A stretch of 22,658 nt of DNA from a virus, in IMG/VR virus record IMGVR_UViG_3300013102_000076, positions 1 to 22,658 of that record. One strand, 5' to 3'. Positions within the stretch are counted from its first letter, which is position 1. Each line of letters starts with the position of its first letter. The notes under the pieces are model-generated. The model saw only the letters and a list, made by a program, of their open reading frames with translations. It was not told the DNA's origin and made no database searches. The position numbers were made by a program, and so were the translations under genes. Shown one piece after another: positions 5,856 through 13,613 of the stretch.

Positions 5856-7666
5856 CAGAAAATCTCCATGACGCCGGTATTGCGGGCGGTCTGCCCTTCC
5901 AGCGGCTCGTTGTGCAGGGCGTGAAAGAGGGCCCACGCGAGATCCGCGTGGCCAGTGGTGTCGTTGCGTCCGGCCGTGTAGGTGAACTGGCGGCCGCTGG
6001 CGGTGGTGGTCTTGCGGATAGCCATCAGCGACTGGGCGACGTCAGTCCAACCGGCGTCGAATTCGAGCCGGCCGTTCTTGATTACGTCGTAGGCCTTGAG
6101 CACCAGGCGGGTCTTCACCTCGGGCGAGTAGCTGAAGGTGGTCAGGTTCGGGAAGAACTGGCGCACCAGCTGGGCCACGCCGCTGCCCATGCCGGTGACA
6201 TCGATGCCGATATAGGTCACCCAGTAGCGCTGGCAGACCTGGCGGATCGCCTCGGCCTGGGCGGCGAAGTCCATGCCGCGGAACTGGTGGCGCTCGAGCA
6301 CGCGGAACTTGCCGCCCGGTACAAGCGGCGGCGCGACCACCACCAGGCCAGCGGTGTCGCCGGTCTCGGCCGGGTCATAGCCGACCCAGACCGGGCGCTC
6401 GCCCAATGGCCGGCTGGCGAAGGGTTTGTAGTCCTCGGCCCACTCGACCCAGCTGTCCACCATGCAGGGCTGCAGCATGGCCAACGGGAAGATGCTCGCG
6501 CCGTCGTCGACGAACTGGCACATCAGCAGGTTCTGGAAGGCCTCGGCCGAGTATTCGAGCTTGAGCTCCTCAAGGTCGAAGAGGTCGCAGCCGCGGGACT
6601 CGGCGTCCAGGATGGTGACGATCTGCCGCCAGATCCTGTCTTCGCAGAGCCGGCCCTCCTGCAGGGCCTCATGGGAGACGTCCAGCTTGAGGTGCTGGGC
6701 GACGGGCTTGCCCTTGTTGAAGCGCTCGCCGGTCCAGAAGGTATAGGCCTCATGGGCCATCGAGCTCGGCGTCGAGAAGTAGGTCCGGCGGTATTGCTTC
6801 TGCATGGCCATGCCGCTGGCCACCTTGTTCAGCTCCTCGAAGCGGAAGGTCCAGAAGAATTCGTCGAAGTAGAAGTTACCGTGGTAGCCCTGGGCGGTGC
6901 GGGCATTGGTACCGAGGAAATGCAGCTCGGCGCCGTTGGCCAGGATGATCGGATCGCCAGTTACATCGACGCCACAGACCTCCCGGGCGAAGGCCTGGAT
7001 ATACGCCTTGAAGATATGCGCCTGGTTCTTGCTGGCCGAGAGGAAGATCTGGTTGCGCCCGGTGATCAGGGCGTCCAGGAAGGCCTCGCGGGCGAAGTAG
7101 TAGGTGGCGCCGATCTGCCGGCTCTTGAGGATGGCGCGGGTCCGCTGCTGGCCTGCCCGATACCAGTCCAGCTGGTAGCCGAAGCACTGGTCGCGGAAGG
7201 CGCTCTCAAGGGCCTCGATCTGCTCCTCGGTGAATTCGTTGCGCGCGGCCTTCTTCTTCGGCCCGGCGTTGCGATTGTCCAGCTTGGGATTGAGCTCGGC
7301 CTCTGTACCGCCGCCCTGGAATCGCTGGATCCGCGCCTGGCGTTCCAGCTGGCGGTGCAGCAGGTCGATCTCCTTGAAGTCGCCGCCGGTCTTGCTGTCC
7401 TTGAGGATCAGCTGCACCAGGCGCGCCTCCAGGGCGCCGCCGATCCGCTCGACGTTGTCCGCCCGATCCCATTCGTCCCGGGCCTTCCAGCTGTGGACGG
7501 TCTTTTCCTTCTCGCCAATCGCCTCGGCGATCTCCGTCACCCGCCAACCCATCCAGTACAGGTGCTTTGCGCGTCGACGCACGTCCATCAGCAGGTCGGT
7601 GGACGGGGCGGCTGCCGGCGTTTCGGCCGGGCTTGGCATGGGCGAGGAATCGGATAGGCTTTTCAT
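5855..7666 (-). CDS. P: P2-type terminase large (ATPase) subunit (GpP)
   Basis: Encodes 603 aa (P2 GpP ~590). It translocates DNA into the prohead and, with GpM, cuts cos. An N-terminal HTH spans residues ~41-62 (WRVTEIAEAIGEKEKTVHSW). The ATPase has the deviant Walker A KSRQIGAT (181-188) and Walker B YFDEF (266-270). The C-terminal RNase H-like nuclease shows D431 (VGYDPAETGDT), D489 (GIDVTGMG) and D575 (GHADLAWALFHAL). The start at 7666 has no good ribosome site: GGAGGAGGGG is 23 bases upstream (7690-7699), with no start codon at a proper distance. Met10 and Met27 are no better placed, so the true start or a leader effect is open. First gene of the leftward P-Q operon. Confidence 0.96.
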   Translation of the reverse strand: MKSLSDSSPMPSPAETPAAAPSTDLLMDVRRRAKHLYWMGWRVTEIAEAIGEKEKTVHSWKARDEWDRADNVERIGGALEARLVQLILKDSKTGGDFKEIDLLHRQLERQARIQRFQGGGTEAELNPKLDNRNAGPKKKAARNEFTEEQIEALESAFRDQCFGYQLDWYRAGQQRTRAILKSRQIGATYYFAREAFLDALITGRNQIFLSASKNQAHIFKAYIQAFAREVCGVDVTGDPIILANGAELHFLGTNARTAQGYHGNFYFDEFFWTFRFEELNKVASGMAMQKQYRRTYFSTPSSMAHEAYTFWTGERFNKGKPVAQHLKLDVSHEALQEGRLCEDRIWRQIVTILDAESRGCDLFDLEELKLEYSAEAFQNLLMCQFVDDGASIFPLAMLQPCMVDSWVEWAEDYKPFASRPLGERPVWVGYDPAETGDTAGLVVVAPPLVPGGKFRVLERHQFRGMDFAAQAEAIRQVCQRYWVTYIGIDVTGMGSGVAQLVRQFFPNLTTFSYSPEVKTRLVLKAYDVIKNGRLEFDAGWTDVAQSLMAIRKTTTASGRQFTYTAGRNDTTGHADLAWALFHALHNEPLEGQTARNTGVMEIF

Positions 7667-7713
7667 GGCCGCCAGACTGCCGCCCTGATCCCCTCCTCCA
7701 TAGCGCGCGAACG

Positions 7714-7775
7714 TGTACCGTGCGCGCCTACAAAACCCCCTCGTTGCTGGGACGCGCGCGCGTCCCGACCATGCC
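7714..7775 (+). promoter_or_regulatory. Late promoter of the O operon (and perhaps divergent P operon)
   Basis: Activator-type inverted repeat TGTA-N11-TACA (7714-7732, centre 7723), then 20 bp, then CGCGCGCGCG (7753-7762), then CCATGCC (7769-7775) as a -10-like element about 46 bp from the centre. The same three-part layout precedes V and FI. P2 late promoters have an Ogr/Delta site TGT-N12-ACA centred near -55, which would put the start near 7778. Only one such dyad lies in the P-O divergent region, so it may serve both directions. Confidence 0.7.
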
Positions 7776-7820
7776 CCTCATCGCCCAAGCACTCCCGCTA
7801 AGCCTCTGAGGATCCCCGGC

Positions 7821-8666
7821 ATGGCCGACCCCAAGACCCCCAAACTCCGCTCTCCTTTCTTCCGTGTCGCCGTCGAAGGCGCTACCAGCGATGGCCGTCA
7901 GATCGAGCGCGCCTGGATCGAGCAGGCCGCGGCCAGCTACAACCCCAAGACCTACGGCGCTCGCATTTGGATGGAGCACATCCGCAGCAGCGTGGCCGAC
8001 AGCCCCTTTAAGGCCTACGGCGACGTGGTGGCGGTCAAGGCCGAGGAGGTCGAGATCAACGGCCAGAAAAAGCTGGCCCTCTTCGCCCAGATCGAGCCCA
8101 CCGCCGACCTGGTGGCCCTGAACAAGGCCAAGCAGAAGATCTACACCTCGATCGAGATCTCGCCCAAGTTCGCCGACACCGGCGCCGCCTACCTGGTCGG
8201 CCTGGGCATCACCGACAGCCCGGCCAGCCTGGGCACCGACGTCCTGTCCTTCGCCGCGGCCAACCCCGCCGGCAACCCCTATGCCGGCCGCAAGCAGCAC
8301 GCCGACAACCTCTTCACCGTGGCCGAAGAGACCGCCCTCACCTTCGCCGAAGTCGAGGACAAGCCCAGCCTGGGCGTGATGCTCCTGGCCAAGGTCACCG
8401 AGCTGCTCAAGGGCAAGGAAGCGCGCACTGAAGGCGAGTTCGCCCAGTTCGGCGCTGCCGTCACCGCGGTGGCCGAGCACGTTCGCGAGCAGGACGGCCG
8501 CTTCACCAACGCGGAAGCCGCTCTCGCCGAGCTGGCCGGCAAGCATGCGCAGCTGCAGACCGACTTCACCGCCCTGCAGGTGCAGCTCAGCCAGACCCAA
8601 GACCCCAACCAGACCAAACGCCCTCCGGTCACCGGCGGCGATGGCAAGACCCTGACCGACTGCTGA
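7821..8666 (+). CDS. O: P2-type capsid scaffolding protein / maturation protease (GpO)
   Basis: Encodes 281 aa. The N-terminal half is a serine protease that processes capsid, scaffold and portal, and the C-terminal half scaffolds the prohead. Start ATG 7821 (MADPKTPKLRSPFFRVAVEG) has GAGGAT upstream; the longer frame from 7713 would begin inside the promoter dyad. Asp24 (TSDGRQIERAW) and His53 (IWMEHI) correspond by a constant offset to the known P2 GpO catalytic Asp19 and His48, and Ser110 in YTSIEISPKF is the likely nucleophile. The C-terminal ~110 residues (TLTFAEVED to QTQDPNQTK) are an alanine-rich coiled coil, as expected for the scaffold. First gene of the rightward late operon. Confidence 0.94.
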   Translation: MADPKTPKLRSPFFRVAVEGATSDGRQIERAWIEQAAASYNPKTYGARIWMEHIRSSVADSPFKAYGDVVAVKAEEVEINGQKKLALFAQIEPTADLVALNKAKQKIYTSIEISPKFADTGAAYLVGLGITDSPASLGTDVLSFAAANPAGNPYAGRKQHADNLFTVAEETALTFAEVEDKPSLGVMLLAKVTELLKGKEARTEGEFAQFGAAVTAVAEHVREQDGRFTNAEAALAELAGKHAQLQTDFTALQVQLSQTQDPNQTKRPPVTGGDGKTLTDC

Positions 8667-8694
8667 TCAGCCGTTCACTTTCCCGGAGAGATCC

Positions 8695-9711
8695 ATGCGT
8701 AACGATACCCGTGCCCTGTACACCGCCTACCTGGCCCAAGTCGCTGCCCTGAGCGGCGTGTCCTCGGCGAGCGCCACCTTCGCTGTCGACCCCACCGTCC
8801 AGCAGAAGCTGGAAACCCGCATCCAGGAGTCCAGCGACTTCCTGAGCAAGATCAACATCATCGGCGTCGACGAGCTGCTCGGCCAAAAGGTCGGCCTGGG
8901 CGTCTCTGGCACCATTGCCAGCCGCACCGATACCAGCGGCTCGGCCAGCCGGAATCCGCGCGACGTGTCCAGCACCGACAAGCAGGATTACAAGTGCGAG
9001 AAGACCGACTTCGACACCGCGATCCCCTACTCGCTGCTGGACGCCTGGGCCAAGTTCCCGGACTTCCAGGCGCGCCTGCGTGACGCCATCGTCAAGCGCC
9101 AGGCCCTGGACCGTTTGATGATCGGCTTCAACGGCACCAGCGCTGCGGCCACCACCAACCGCGCCACCAACCCGCTGCTCCAGGACGTCAACATCGGCTG
9201 GCTGCAGCAGTACCGCAACAACGCATCCCAGCGCGTGCTGAAGTCCGGCAAGGCCGAAGGCAAAATCGTGATCGGCACCGGCGCCGACGCCGACTACAAC
9301 AACCTGGATGCCTTGGTCTTCGACGCGGTCAGCAACCTGATCGACCCCTGGTACCGCAAGGATCCGGGCCTGGTAGTGATCCTCGGCCGCGACCTGGTCC
9401 ACGACAAGTACTTCCCCCTGGTCAACCGCGAGCAGGCACCCAGCGAGAAACTGGCCACCGACCTGATCCTGGCTCAGAAGCGCATGGGCGGCCTGCAGCC
9501 GGTCGAGGTCCCCTACTGCCCGGACAAGGGCATGCTCATCACCTCGCTCGAAAACCTGGCGATCTACTACCAAACCGGTGGCCGTCGCCGCTTCGTCAAG
9601 GAAGCGCCGGAGAAAAACCGCATCGAGAACTATGAGTCGAGCAACGACGCCTACGTGATCGAGGACTACGGCTTCGGCTGCTTGATCGAAAACATCGAGA
9701 CGGGCGTATAA
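8695..9711 (+). CDS. N: P2-type major capsid protein (GpN)
   Basis: Encodes 338 aa. Builds the icosahedral T=4 or T=7 shell; in P2 the N-terminus is trimmed by GpO. Family hallmarks: MRNDTRALYTAYLAQVAALS, the ESSDFLSKINIIGVDELLGQKVGL segment (residues ~43-66), the SLLDAWAKFPDFQARLRDAI helix, and the C-terminal YYQTGGRRRFVKEAPEKNRI, followed by YESSNDAYVIEDYG. Length matches P2 GpN (~357). GGAGAG lies 5-6 bases before the ATG. The gene is 28 bases after O and 3 bases before M, with very GC-biased codons that indicate strong expression. Confidence 0.96.
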   Translation: MRNDTRALYTAYLAQVAALSGVSSASATFAVDPTVQQKLETRIQESSDFLSKINIIGVDELLGQKVGLGVSGTIASRTDTSGSASRNPRDVSSTDKQDYKCEKTDFDTAIPYSLLDAWAKFPDFQARLRDAIVKRQALDRLMIGFNGTSAAATTNRATNPLLQDVNIGWLQQYRNNASQRVLKSGKAEGKIVIGTGADADYNNLDALVFDAVSNLIDPWYRKDPGLVVILGRDLVHDKYFPLVNREQAPSEKLATDLILAQKRMGGLQPVEVPYCPDKGMLITSLENLAIYYQTGGRRRFVKEAPEKNRIENYESSNDAYVIEDYGFGCLIENIETGV

Positions 9712-9714
9712 GCC

Positions 9715-10416
9715 ATGGCCTCCTCTCCCGCGAAACGGCACTTCCTGGCAGCAGCAGCGGCAATCGCCGCTGCTGCAGTCGGGCCGGCCGACAGCATGGC
9801 GGGCCGTACCGTGTATGAGCAGCAGCTGGCTCAGCTGCTGCAGGACCGGCTGCGACTCAAACAGGTGCAATCCACCCAGGCCAAGGCCGAGCTCAAGCGG
9901 CAACTGCTCGGCGCCTATGCCGACTACGTCAGCGGCGTGCTCGAGGGCGGCAATGGCGCCCAGGACGAGGTGCTGGTCACCGTGATGATCTGGCGCATCG
10001 ATGCCGGCGACTTCTGGGGCGCGCTCCACATCGCTGCCTACGTGCTCAAGCACGGCCTGGTGATGCCGGATCGCTTCGCCCGGACCACCGGCTGCCTGAT
10101 CGCTGAAGAGGTGGCCACCGCCGCCCTCAACGCCCAGAAAGCTGGCCAGCCGTTCGAGCCGGACCTCCTGTTCTACACCGAGGCACTCACCGTCGAGCAG
10201 GACATGCCCGACGAGGCGCGCGCCAAGCTCTTTCTCGCCATCGGGCGGGCCTACATGGAGGGCATCGACGACGAACGCCCAGGCGCCGAAGGCCAGCTGG
10301 CCCGCGGCATCACCGCCCTGCAGCGAGCCATCAGCCTGCACGACCGCTGCGGCGGCAAGAAAGACCTGGAACGGGCCGAGCGCCTGGCCAAGAAACATGC
10401 CGCCCCTGGCGGCTAA
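9715..10416 (+). CDS. M: P2-type terminase small subunit (GpM)
   Basis: Encodes 233 aa (P2 GpM ~247). Partner of GpP in recognising and cutting cos; often annotated as the endonuclease subunit. It begins with SPAKRHFLAAAAAIAAAAVGPA, the typical SPA+RHF start of the family. The middle has DEVLVTVMIWRIDAGDFWGALHIAAYVLKHGL, and a helical region LQRAISLHDRCGGKKDLERAERLAKK lies close to the C-terminus. It starts 3 bases after the capsid stop. The alanine-rich N-terminal helix is longer in hydrophobic residues than usual but is not a signal peptide given its context. Confidence 0.92.
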   Translation: MASSPAKRHFLAAAAAIAAAAVGPADSMAGRTVYEQQLAQLLQDRLRLKQVQSTQAKAELKRQLLGAYADYVSGVLEGGNGAQDEVLVTVMIWRIDAGDFWGALHIAAYVLKHGLVMPDRFARTTGCLIAEEVATAALNAQKAGQPFEPDLLFYTEALTVEQDMPDEARAKLFLAIGRAYMEGIDDERPGAEGQLARGITALQRAISLHDRCGGKKDLERAERLAKKHAAPGG

Positions 10417-10434
10417 CCGAGCGGTCCCCCGCAA

Positions 10435-10450
10435 CCCCGCCGGCTCGGGG
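10435..10450 (+). other. Small hairpin between M and L
   Basis: CCCCG (10435-10439) pairs with CGGGG (10446-10450) in the 102-bp M-L gap, the longest gap inside the head operon. There is no T-run, so it is more likely an mRNA processing or stability element than a terminator. Nothing else is seen in the gap. Confidence 0.3.
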
Positions 10451-10518
10451 CGGATCGGCCAGGCTTAGCCTGAAACCGTGAAGCCCCGACCACCGGCGAC
10501 CCATTCGAGAGCAGCACC

Positions 10519-10980
10519 ATGAGCGGATTCGTTGCAGGCGGCACCGTCGCCAGCGGTCAGGTGGTGTCCGACCCTTTCTGGCCGGCGATCGAGCTGGACC
10601 AGGTCCGCGCGCGGTTGCGGATCGACAGCAGCGTCACCACGGAAAAGCTCAAGGCCGCCGTGATCGCCGCAGCCATCACCGTCAACCGCGAGCTCGCCGG
10701 CTACCGCTTCGCCCAGGCCACCAGCGGCTACGCCACCCTGGCCGCCGTGCCCGGGCTGCTGATCGACGGCGTCAGCGAGCGTGCCCACCTCTACCTGCGT
10801 GCGATCGATGCCGCCACCGCGGCCGAGGTCGCCGAGCGGTACCGCAGCTACGACAGCACCGCCAAGGGCGACAAGGACGCCGAGGCGGAGACCCCCACCA
10901 TCGACGACTACCGACGCGATCAGCGCTGGGCCATCCGCGACTTTCTGGGCCTGGCCCGGACCACCGTGGAGCTCATCTGA
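10519..10980 (+). CDS. L: P2-type head completion protein (GpL)
   Basis: Encodes 153 aa (P2 GpL 169). Seals the filled head before tail joining. Family features: FVAGGTVASGQVVSDPFWPAIELDQVRARLRIDSSVTTEKL at the start (placed within residues 4-45), NRELAGYRF in the middle, and YRRDQRWAIRDFLGLART near the end. ATG 10519 has a GAGAG-type ribosome site. The stop overlaps the start of X by one base (TGATGG), indicating translational coupling. Confidence 0.92.
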   Translation: MSGFVAGGTVASGQVVSDPFWPAIELDQVRARLRIDSSVTTEKLKAAVIAAAITVNRELAGYRFAQATSGYATLAAVPGLLIDGVSERAHLYLRAIDAATAAEVAERYRSYDSTAKGDKDAEAETPTIDDYRRDQRWAIRDFLGLARTTVELI

Positions 10981-11204
10981 TGGCCACCGTCGTGCGCGCC
11001 CAGCAAGGCGACACCCTGGACCGGATCTGCCTGCGGCATTACGGGCGCACCCAGGACGTCACCGAGGCCGCGCTCGAAGCCAACCCGGGCCTGGCTGAGC
11101 TGGGCCCCATCCTGCCGATCGGCACCCCAATCACCCTGCCAGACGCCCCCGCCCAGGTCTCTGCCGGCATCGCCGCGCAGCAGCCGGTCAGCCTCTGGGA
11201 CTAG
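10980..11204 (+). CDS. X: P2-type tail protein X (GpX), LysM-like
   Basis: Encodes 74 aa (P2 GpX 67). The fold is LysM-like: VRAQQGDTLDRICLRHYG, then VTEAALEANPGLAELGPIL, then PIGTPITLPD. It is thought to act in the baseplate hub or as a tail completion factor, possibly touching peptidoglycan. It overlaps L by one base, and its stop directly abuts the first holin start codon. Confidence 0.9.
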   Translation: MATVVRAQQGDTLDRICLRHYGRTQDVTEAALEANPGLAELGPILPIGTPITLPDAPAQVSAGIAAQQPVSLWD

Positions 11205-11531
11205 ATGAGAAACATCATGCCTGACCGTCCTGACTCCTGGGCCTGGTTCGCCACCTGGCTCGAACACAACTGGCCCGCCCTCTACGCCGCCATGGTCGCC
11301 TGCGTCATCGCCGGCCTCCGGATCGCCTACAGCGGCGGCACCCTGCGCCGCGTGCTGCTCGAGGCGCCCCTCTGCGGCGCCTTGGCCCTGGCCGCAAGCC
11401 ACGGCCTCTCCCTGCTGGGCATCCCTGCCAGCACCGGCCCCTTCTGGGGCGGAATCATCGGACTGCTGGGCGTCGAGGGCACTCGCGCCGCGGCTAAACG
11501 CTTCGTCGAACGCAAGGTAGAAACGCAATGA
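11205..11531 (+). CDS. Phage holin, lambda S-like family, with two possible starts
   Basis: Encodes 108 aa from ATG 11205, or 104 aa from ATG 11217. It makes the inner-membrane hole that triggers lysis. Three membrane helices are visible: WPALYAAMVACVIAGLRIAY, LCGALALAASHGLSLLG, and GPFWGGIIGLLGVEG, followed by a basic tail (RAAAKRFVERK). The start MRNIMPDRPDSW echoes the lambda S dual start (MKMPEK): two Met codons with a basic residue between, and each has a weak GA-rich ribosome site. MPDRPD is the usual family start. The stop overlaps the endolysin start (ATGA). Confidence 0.85.
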   Translation: MRNIMPDRPDSWAWFATWLEHNWPALYAAMVACVIAGLRIAYSGGTLRRVLLEAPLCGALALAASHGLSLLGIPASTGPFWGGIIGLLGVEGTRAAAKRFVERKVETQ

Positions 11532-12352
11532 ACCAGCCCAAGATCCTGATCATCGGCGCCCACGGCCTGGCCGTGCGCGACCTGCAGAAAGCCCTGGCTG
11601 CGGCCGGCTTTACCGTCGACCTGGACGGCGATTATGACGAAGGCACCGAGCACGCCGTCGAAGCCTTCCAGCGCTCGGTCGGCCTGGTGGCCGATGGCAT
11701 CGCCGGCCCCAAGACCTTCGCCGCTCTGCTCGGCAAGCGCGATACGCTACACCTGGGCTTTGCCGACCTCGAGCGCGCCGCCAAGACCCTGGGCGTTCCC
11801 GTCGCGGCCGTCCAGGCGGTCAACGAGGTCGAGTCCAGGGGCGAAGGCTTCCTGGACAATGGTCGGGTGGTGATCCTGTTCGAGCGCCACGTCTTCTACC
11901 AGCGCCTGGTCAAGGCCCACGGCCAGGCCGAGGCCGATCGCCTGGCTGCGCTCAATCCGAACCTGATCAACCCGAAGTCCGGCGGCTACGCCGGCGGCGC
12001 GGCCGAGTGGCAGCGTTTGACCTCGGCCCGGCAGATCGACGAGGCCTGCGCGCTGGAGTCGTGCAGCTGGGGCCTGTTCCAGGTCATGGGCTACCACTGG
12101 CAGGGCCTGGGCTATGTCAACGTCCAGGACTTTGTCACCCGCATGCAGGCCAGCGAAGCCGAGCAGCTCGAAGCCTTCGTCCGCTTCGTCAAGGCGGAGC
12201 CCGCGCTGCTTAAGGCGCTCAAGGCTGGCAAGTGGGCGGACTTCGCTCGCGGCTACAACGGCCCGGCCTACGCCCGCAACCTCTACGACGTGAAGCTCGA
12301 GCGCGCCTTCGCCCGCTACAGCGCCGCCGCCCCGGCTAAGGACGCCGCATGA
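11528..12352 (+). CDS. Endolysin: peptidoglycan-binding domain plus N-acetylmuramidase
   Basis: Encodes 274 aa. It cleaves the glycan strands of peptidoglycan once the holin opens the membrane. Residues ~10-68 are a PG_binding_1 three-helix domain (LQKALAAAGFTVDLDGDYDE, AVEAFQRSVGLVADGIAGPKT). Residues ~75-270 are an N-acetylmuramidase domain of the DUF3380 type: AVNEVESRGEGFLDNGR with the likely catalytic Glu100 or Glu102, VILFERHVFY, ALESCSWGLFQVMGYHW, and FARGYNGPAYARN. There is no signal or SAR helix, so it depends on the holin. ATGA overlap with the holin and with the next gene shows a compact lysis operon. Confidence 0.93.
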   Translation: MNQPKILIIGAHGLAVRDLQKALAAAGFTVDLDGDYDEGTEHAVEAFQRSVGLVADGIAGPKTFAALLGKRDTLHLGFADLERAAKTLGVPVAAVQAVNEVESRGEGFLDNGRVVILFERHVFYQRLVKAHGQAEADRLAALNPNLINPKSGGYAGGAAEWQRLTSARQIDEACALESCSWGLFQVMGYHWQGLGYVNVQDFVTRMQASEAEQLEAFVRFVKAEPALLKALKAGKWADFARGYNGPAYARNLYDVKLERAFARYSAAAPAKDAA

Positions 12353-12555
12353 TCGCCACCGATGCTGCGCAGCGCATCAAACCGGTCGACGGCGACGTTT
12401 TCGTCCTGCCGGCCGGTGCCTCGATCGAGGACGCCGAGCACCTGGCCGAAGCCATTCAGGCCGCAAAGCCGGGGGTCCGCGCCGTCGTCGTAATGGGTGA
12501 CCTCGAGCACCTGGACCAGGCGGCCATGGGCCGTGCTGGCTGGTACCGCCGATGA
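12349..12555 (+). CDS. Small conserved-looking protein in lysis cassette
   Basis: Encodes 68 aa: MIATDAAQRIKPVDGDVFVL, then DAEHLAEAIQAAKPGVRAVVVMGDLEHLD. It has alternating strand/helix character (VDGDVFVLPAG, helix, VRAVVVMGDL), with no TM segment or signal. It overlaps the endolysin stop by four bases (ATGA) and the Rz start by four, so it is embedded in a translationally coupled chain and is surely expressed. The position between endolysin and Rz-like gene suggests a lysis or regulatory role. I do not recognise a characterised family. Confidence 0.8.
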   Translation: MIATDAAQRIKPVDGDVFVLPAGASIEDAEHLAEAIQAAKPGVRAVVVMGDLEHLDQAAMGRAGWYRR

Positions 12556-12986
12556 TCAGCTGGAAGGAGAAGGCGCTCTTCGCGCTCGCCCTGGCTCTGA
12601 CGATCGCCGTGCTGTGCCTGACCCTCTATGCGCAGGGCCTGCGCATAGACCAGGCCAACCAGAAACGCGAGGCCGCTGAGGACCAGGTCACCCAACTGAC
12701 CGGCGAGCGCGACCACCTCACCGCCACCCTCAGCAAGCAGCGGGCCGCCCAGGCCCAGCTGCAGACCACCCAAACCGACCTGCGCCGCGAGATCGATGTC
12801 CGCAAGCGCCGGATCCAGGAGCTCGAATATGAAAACGCCGACCTCAAGGCTTGGGCTGGCCAGCCTCTGCCTGCTGCTGCTCGCCGGCTGCGCCAACGGC
12901 CCGTCCTCACCGGAGCCACGGCTTACCGTGAATGGCTGTCCAGTGGTAACGCGCTGCCAGCTGCCGTCGACCGCCCCGCGCAATAA
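12552..12986 (+). CDS. Rz-like inner-membrane spanin (LysB type)
   Basis: Encodes 144 aa. An N-terminal membrane anchor (ALFALALALTIAVLCLTLYAQG, residues ~8-29) is followed by a long coiled coil (residues ~30-95, rich in Q, E, R and K with heptad character), then a proline- and arginine-rich tail. This is the i-spanin layout: it pairs with the outer-membrane Rz1 lipoprotein to fuse inner and outer membranes in the last lysis step. ATG 12552 overlaps the preceding stop (ATGA). The Rz1 gene is nested in its 3' part in another frame. Confidence 0.9.
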   Translation: MISWKEKALFALALALTIAVLCLTLYAQGLRIDQANQKREAAEDQVTQLTGERDHLTATLSKQRAAQAQLQTTQTDLRREIDVRKRRIQELEYENADLKAWAGQPLPAAARRLRQRPVLTGATAYREWLSSGNALPAAVDRPAQ

Positions 12987-13086
12987 CGGCGAGCTCCTGG
13001 ACGATAGCGAGGCGCTGGAAGCGGCCTGGGCCGACTGCGCCGCCCAGGTCGATATGGTCTATGACGCCCAGCAGGCCCACCCATGA
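12829..13086 (+). CDS. Rz1-like outer-membrane spanin lipoprotein (LysC type), overlapping Rz
   Basis: Encodes 85 aa, read in a different frame from Rz, overlapping it by 158 bases. ATG 12829 was chosen because AGGAG (12817-12821) lies 7 bases upstream; the longer frame lacks this. A lipoprotein signal MKTPTSRLGLASLCLLLLAG leads to Cys21 in the lipobox LLAGC. The mature part is Pro- and Cys-bearing (SSPEPRLTVNGCPVVTRCQL) and longer than lambda Rz1. Its stop overlaps the R start (ATGA). Confidence 0.88.
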   Translation: MKTPTSRLGLASLCLLLLAGCANGPSSPEPRLTVNGCPVVTRCQLPSTAPRNNGELLDDSEALEAAWADCAAQVDMVYDAQQAHP

Positions 13087-13613
13087 ACAAGCCCGAGAGC
13101 CTGCGCGCGCACCTGCTCGCTGCCGTGCCGGAGCTGCGCCACAGCCCTGACCGGCTGCTGGTCTTCATCGACAAGGGCAAGCTGCGCTGCACCGCCGCGG
13201 CCAGCCTGTCCTGGGAGTACGGCTACGAGCTGCAGATCATCCTCACCGACTTCGCCGGCCACCCGGACGCCGTGATGCTGCCGCTGCTGGCCTGGGTCCG
13301 GGCGAACCAGTCCGAGCTCCTGGTCAACCTGGACAAGTCCGCCCAGGGGATCGGCTTCGAGGCCGACATCCTGGACAACTCCAAGGTGGACCTAGCGATC
13401 ACCCTGCCGCTCACCGAGCGCGTGGTCGTGAAACGCCAGCCGGACGACACCTATCAGCTCGAGCATGCACTGGAACGGCCCTGCACGGAGTACCAGGACC
13501 TCGGCACCTGGCAGGTCTTCGCTGATGGCGAGCTGCTGGCCGAATGGCAATCGGGATCCGCCGGCGACGCCCTGGCCCTGGAAACGCCGCACCCGGGCCG
13601 CAGCCGTGGCTGA
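13083..13613 (+). CDS. R: P2-type tail completion protein (GpR)
   Basis: Encodes 176 aa (P2 GpR 155). Needed with GpS to finish and stabilise the tail end that joins the head. Family wording: MNKPESLRAHLLAAVPELRH at the start, RLLVFIDKGKLRCTAAASLS, then FEYGYELQIILTDFAGHPD-like text (WEYGYELQIILTDFAGHPDA), LLAWVRANQSELL, and LPLTERVVVK. The C-terminal ~40 residues beyond LGTWQVFADGELLAEWQ are an extension. Coupled to Rz1 by ATGA and overlapping S by 8 bases. Confidence 0.91.
   Translation: MNKPESLRAHLLAAVPELRHSPDRLLVFIDKGKLRCTAAASLSWEYGYELQIILTDFAGHPDAVMLPLLAWVRANQSELLVNLDKSAQGIGFEADILDNSKVDLAITLPLTERVVVKRQPDDTYQLEHALERPCTEYQDLGTWQVFADGELLAEWQSGSAGDALALETPHPGRSRG

Noticed and set aside
5912-7657. 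Plus-strand frame of 581 aa opposite the terminase gene
   Set aside because: Low-complexity Gly/Ala/Leu/Val text produced by GC-rich codons of the real terminase, which has clear Walker and nuclease motifs.
7728-8600. Minus-strand frame of 290 aa opposite O
   Set aside because: Shadow of the scaffold/protease gene, composed of repetitive Gly/Leu/Val.
8629-10434. Minus-strand frame of 601 aa opposite N and M
   Set aside because: Shadow of the capsid and small terminase genes; repeated valine/aspartate/histidine-rich text and no start context.
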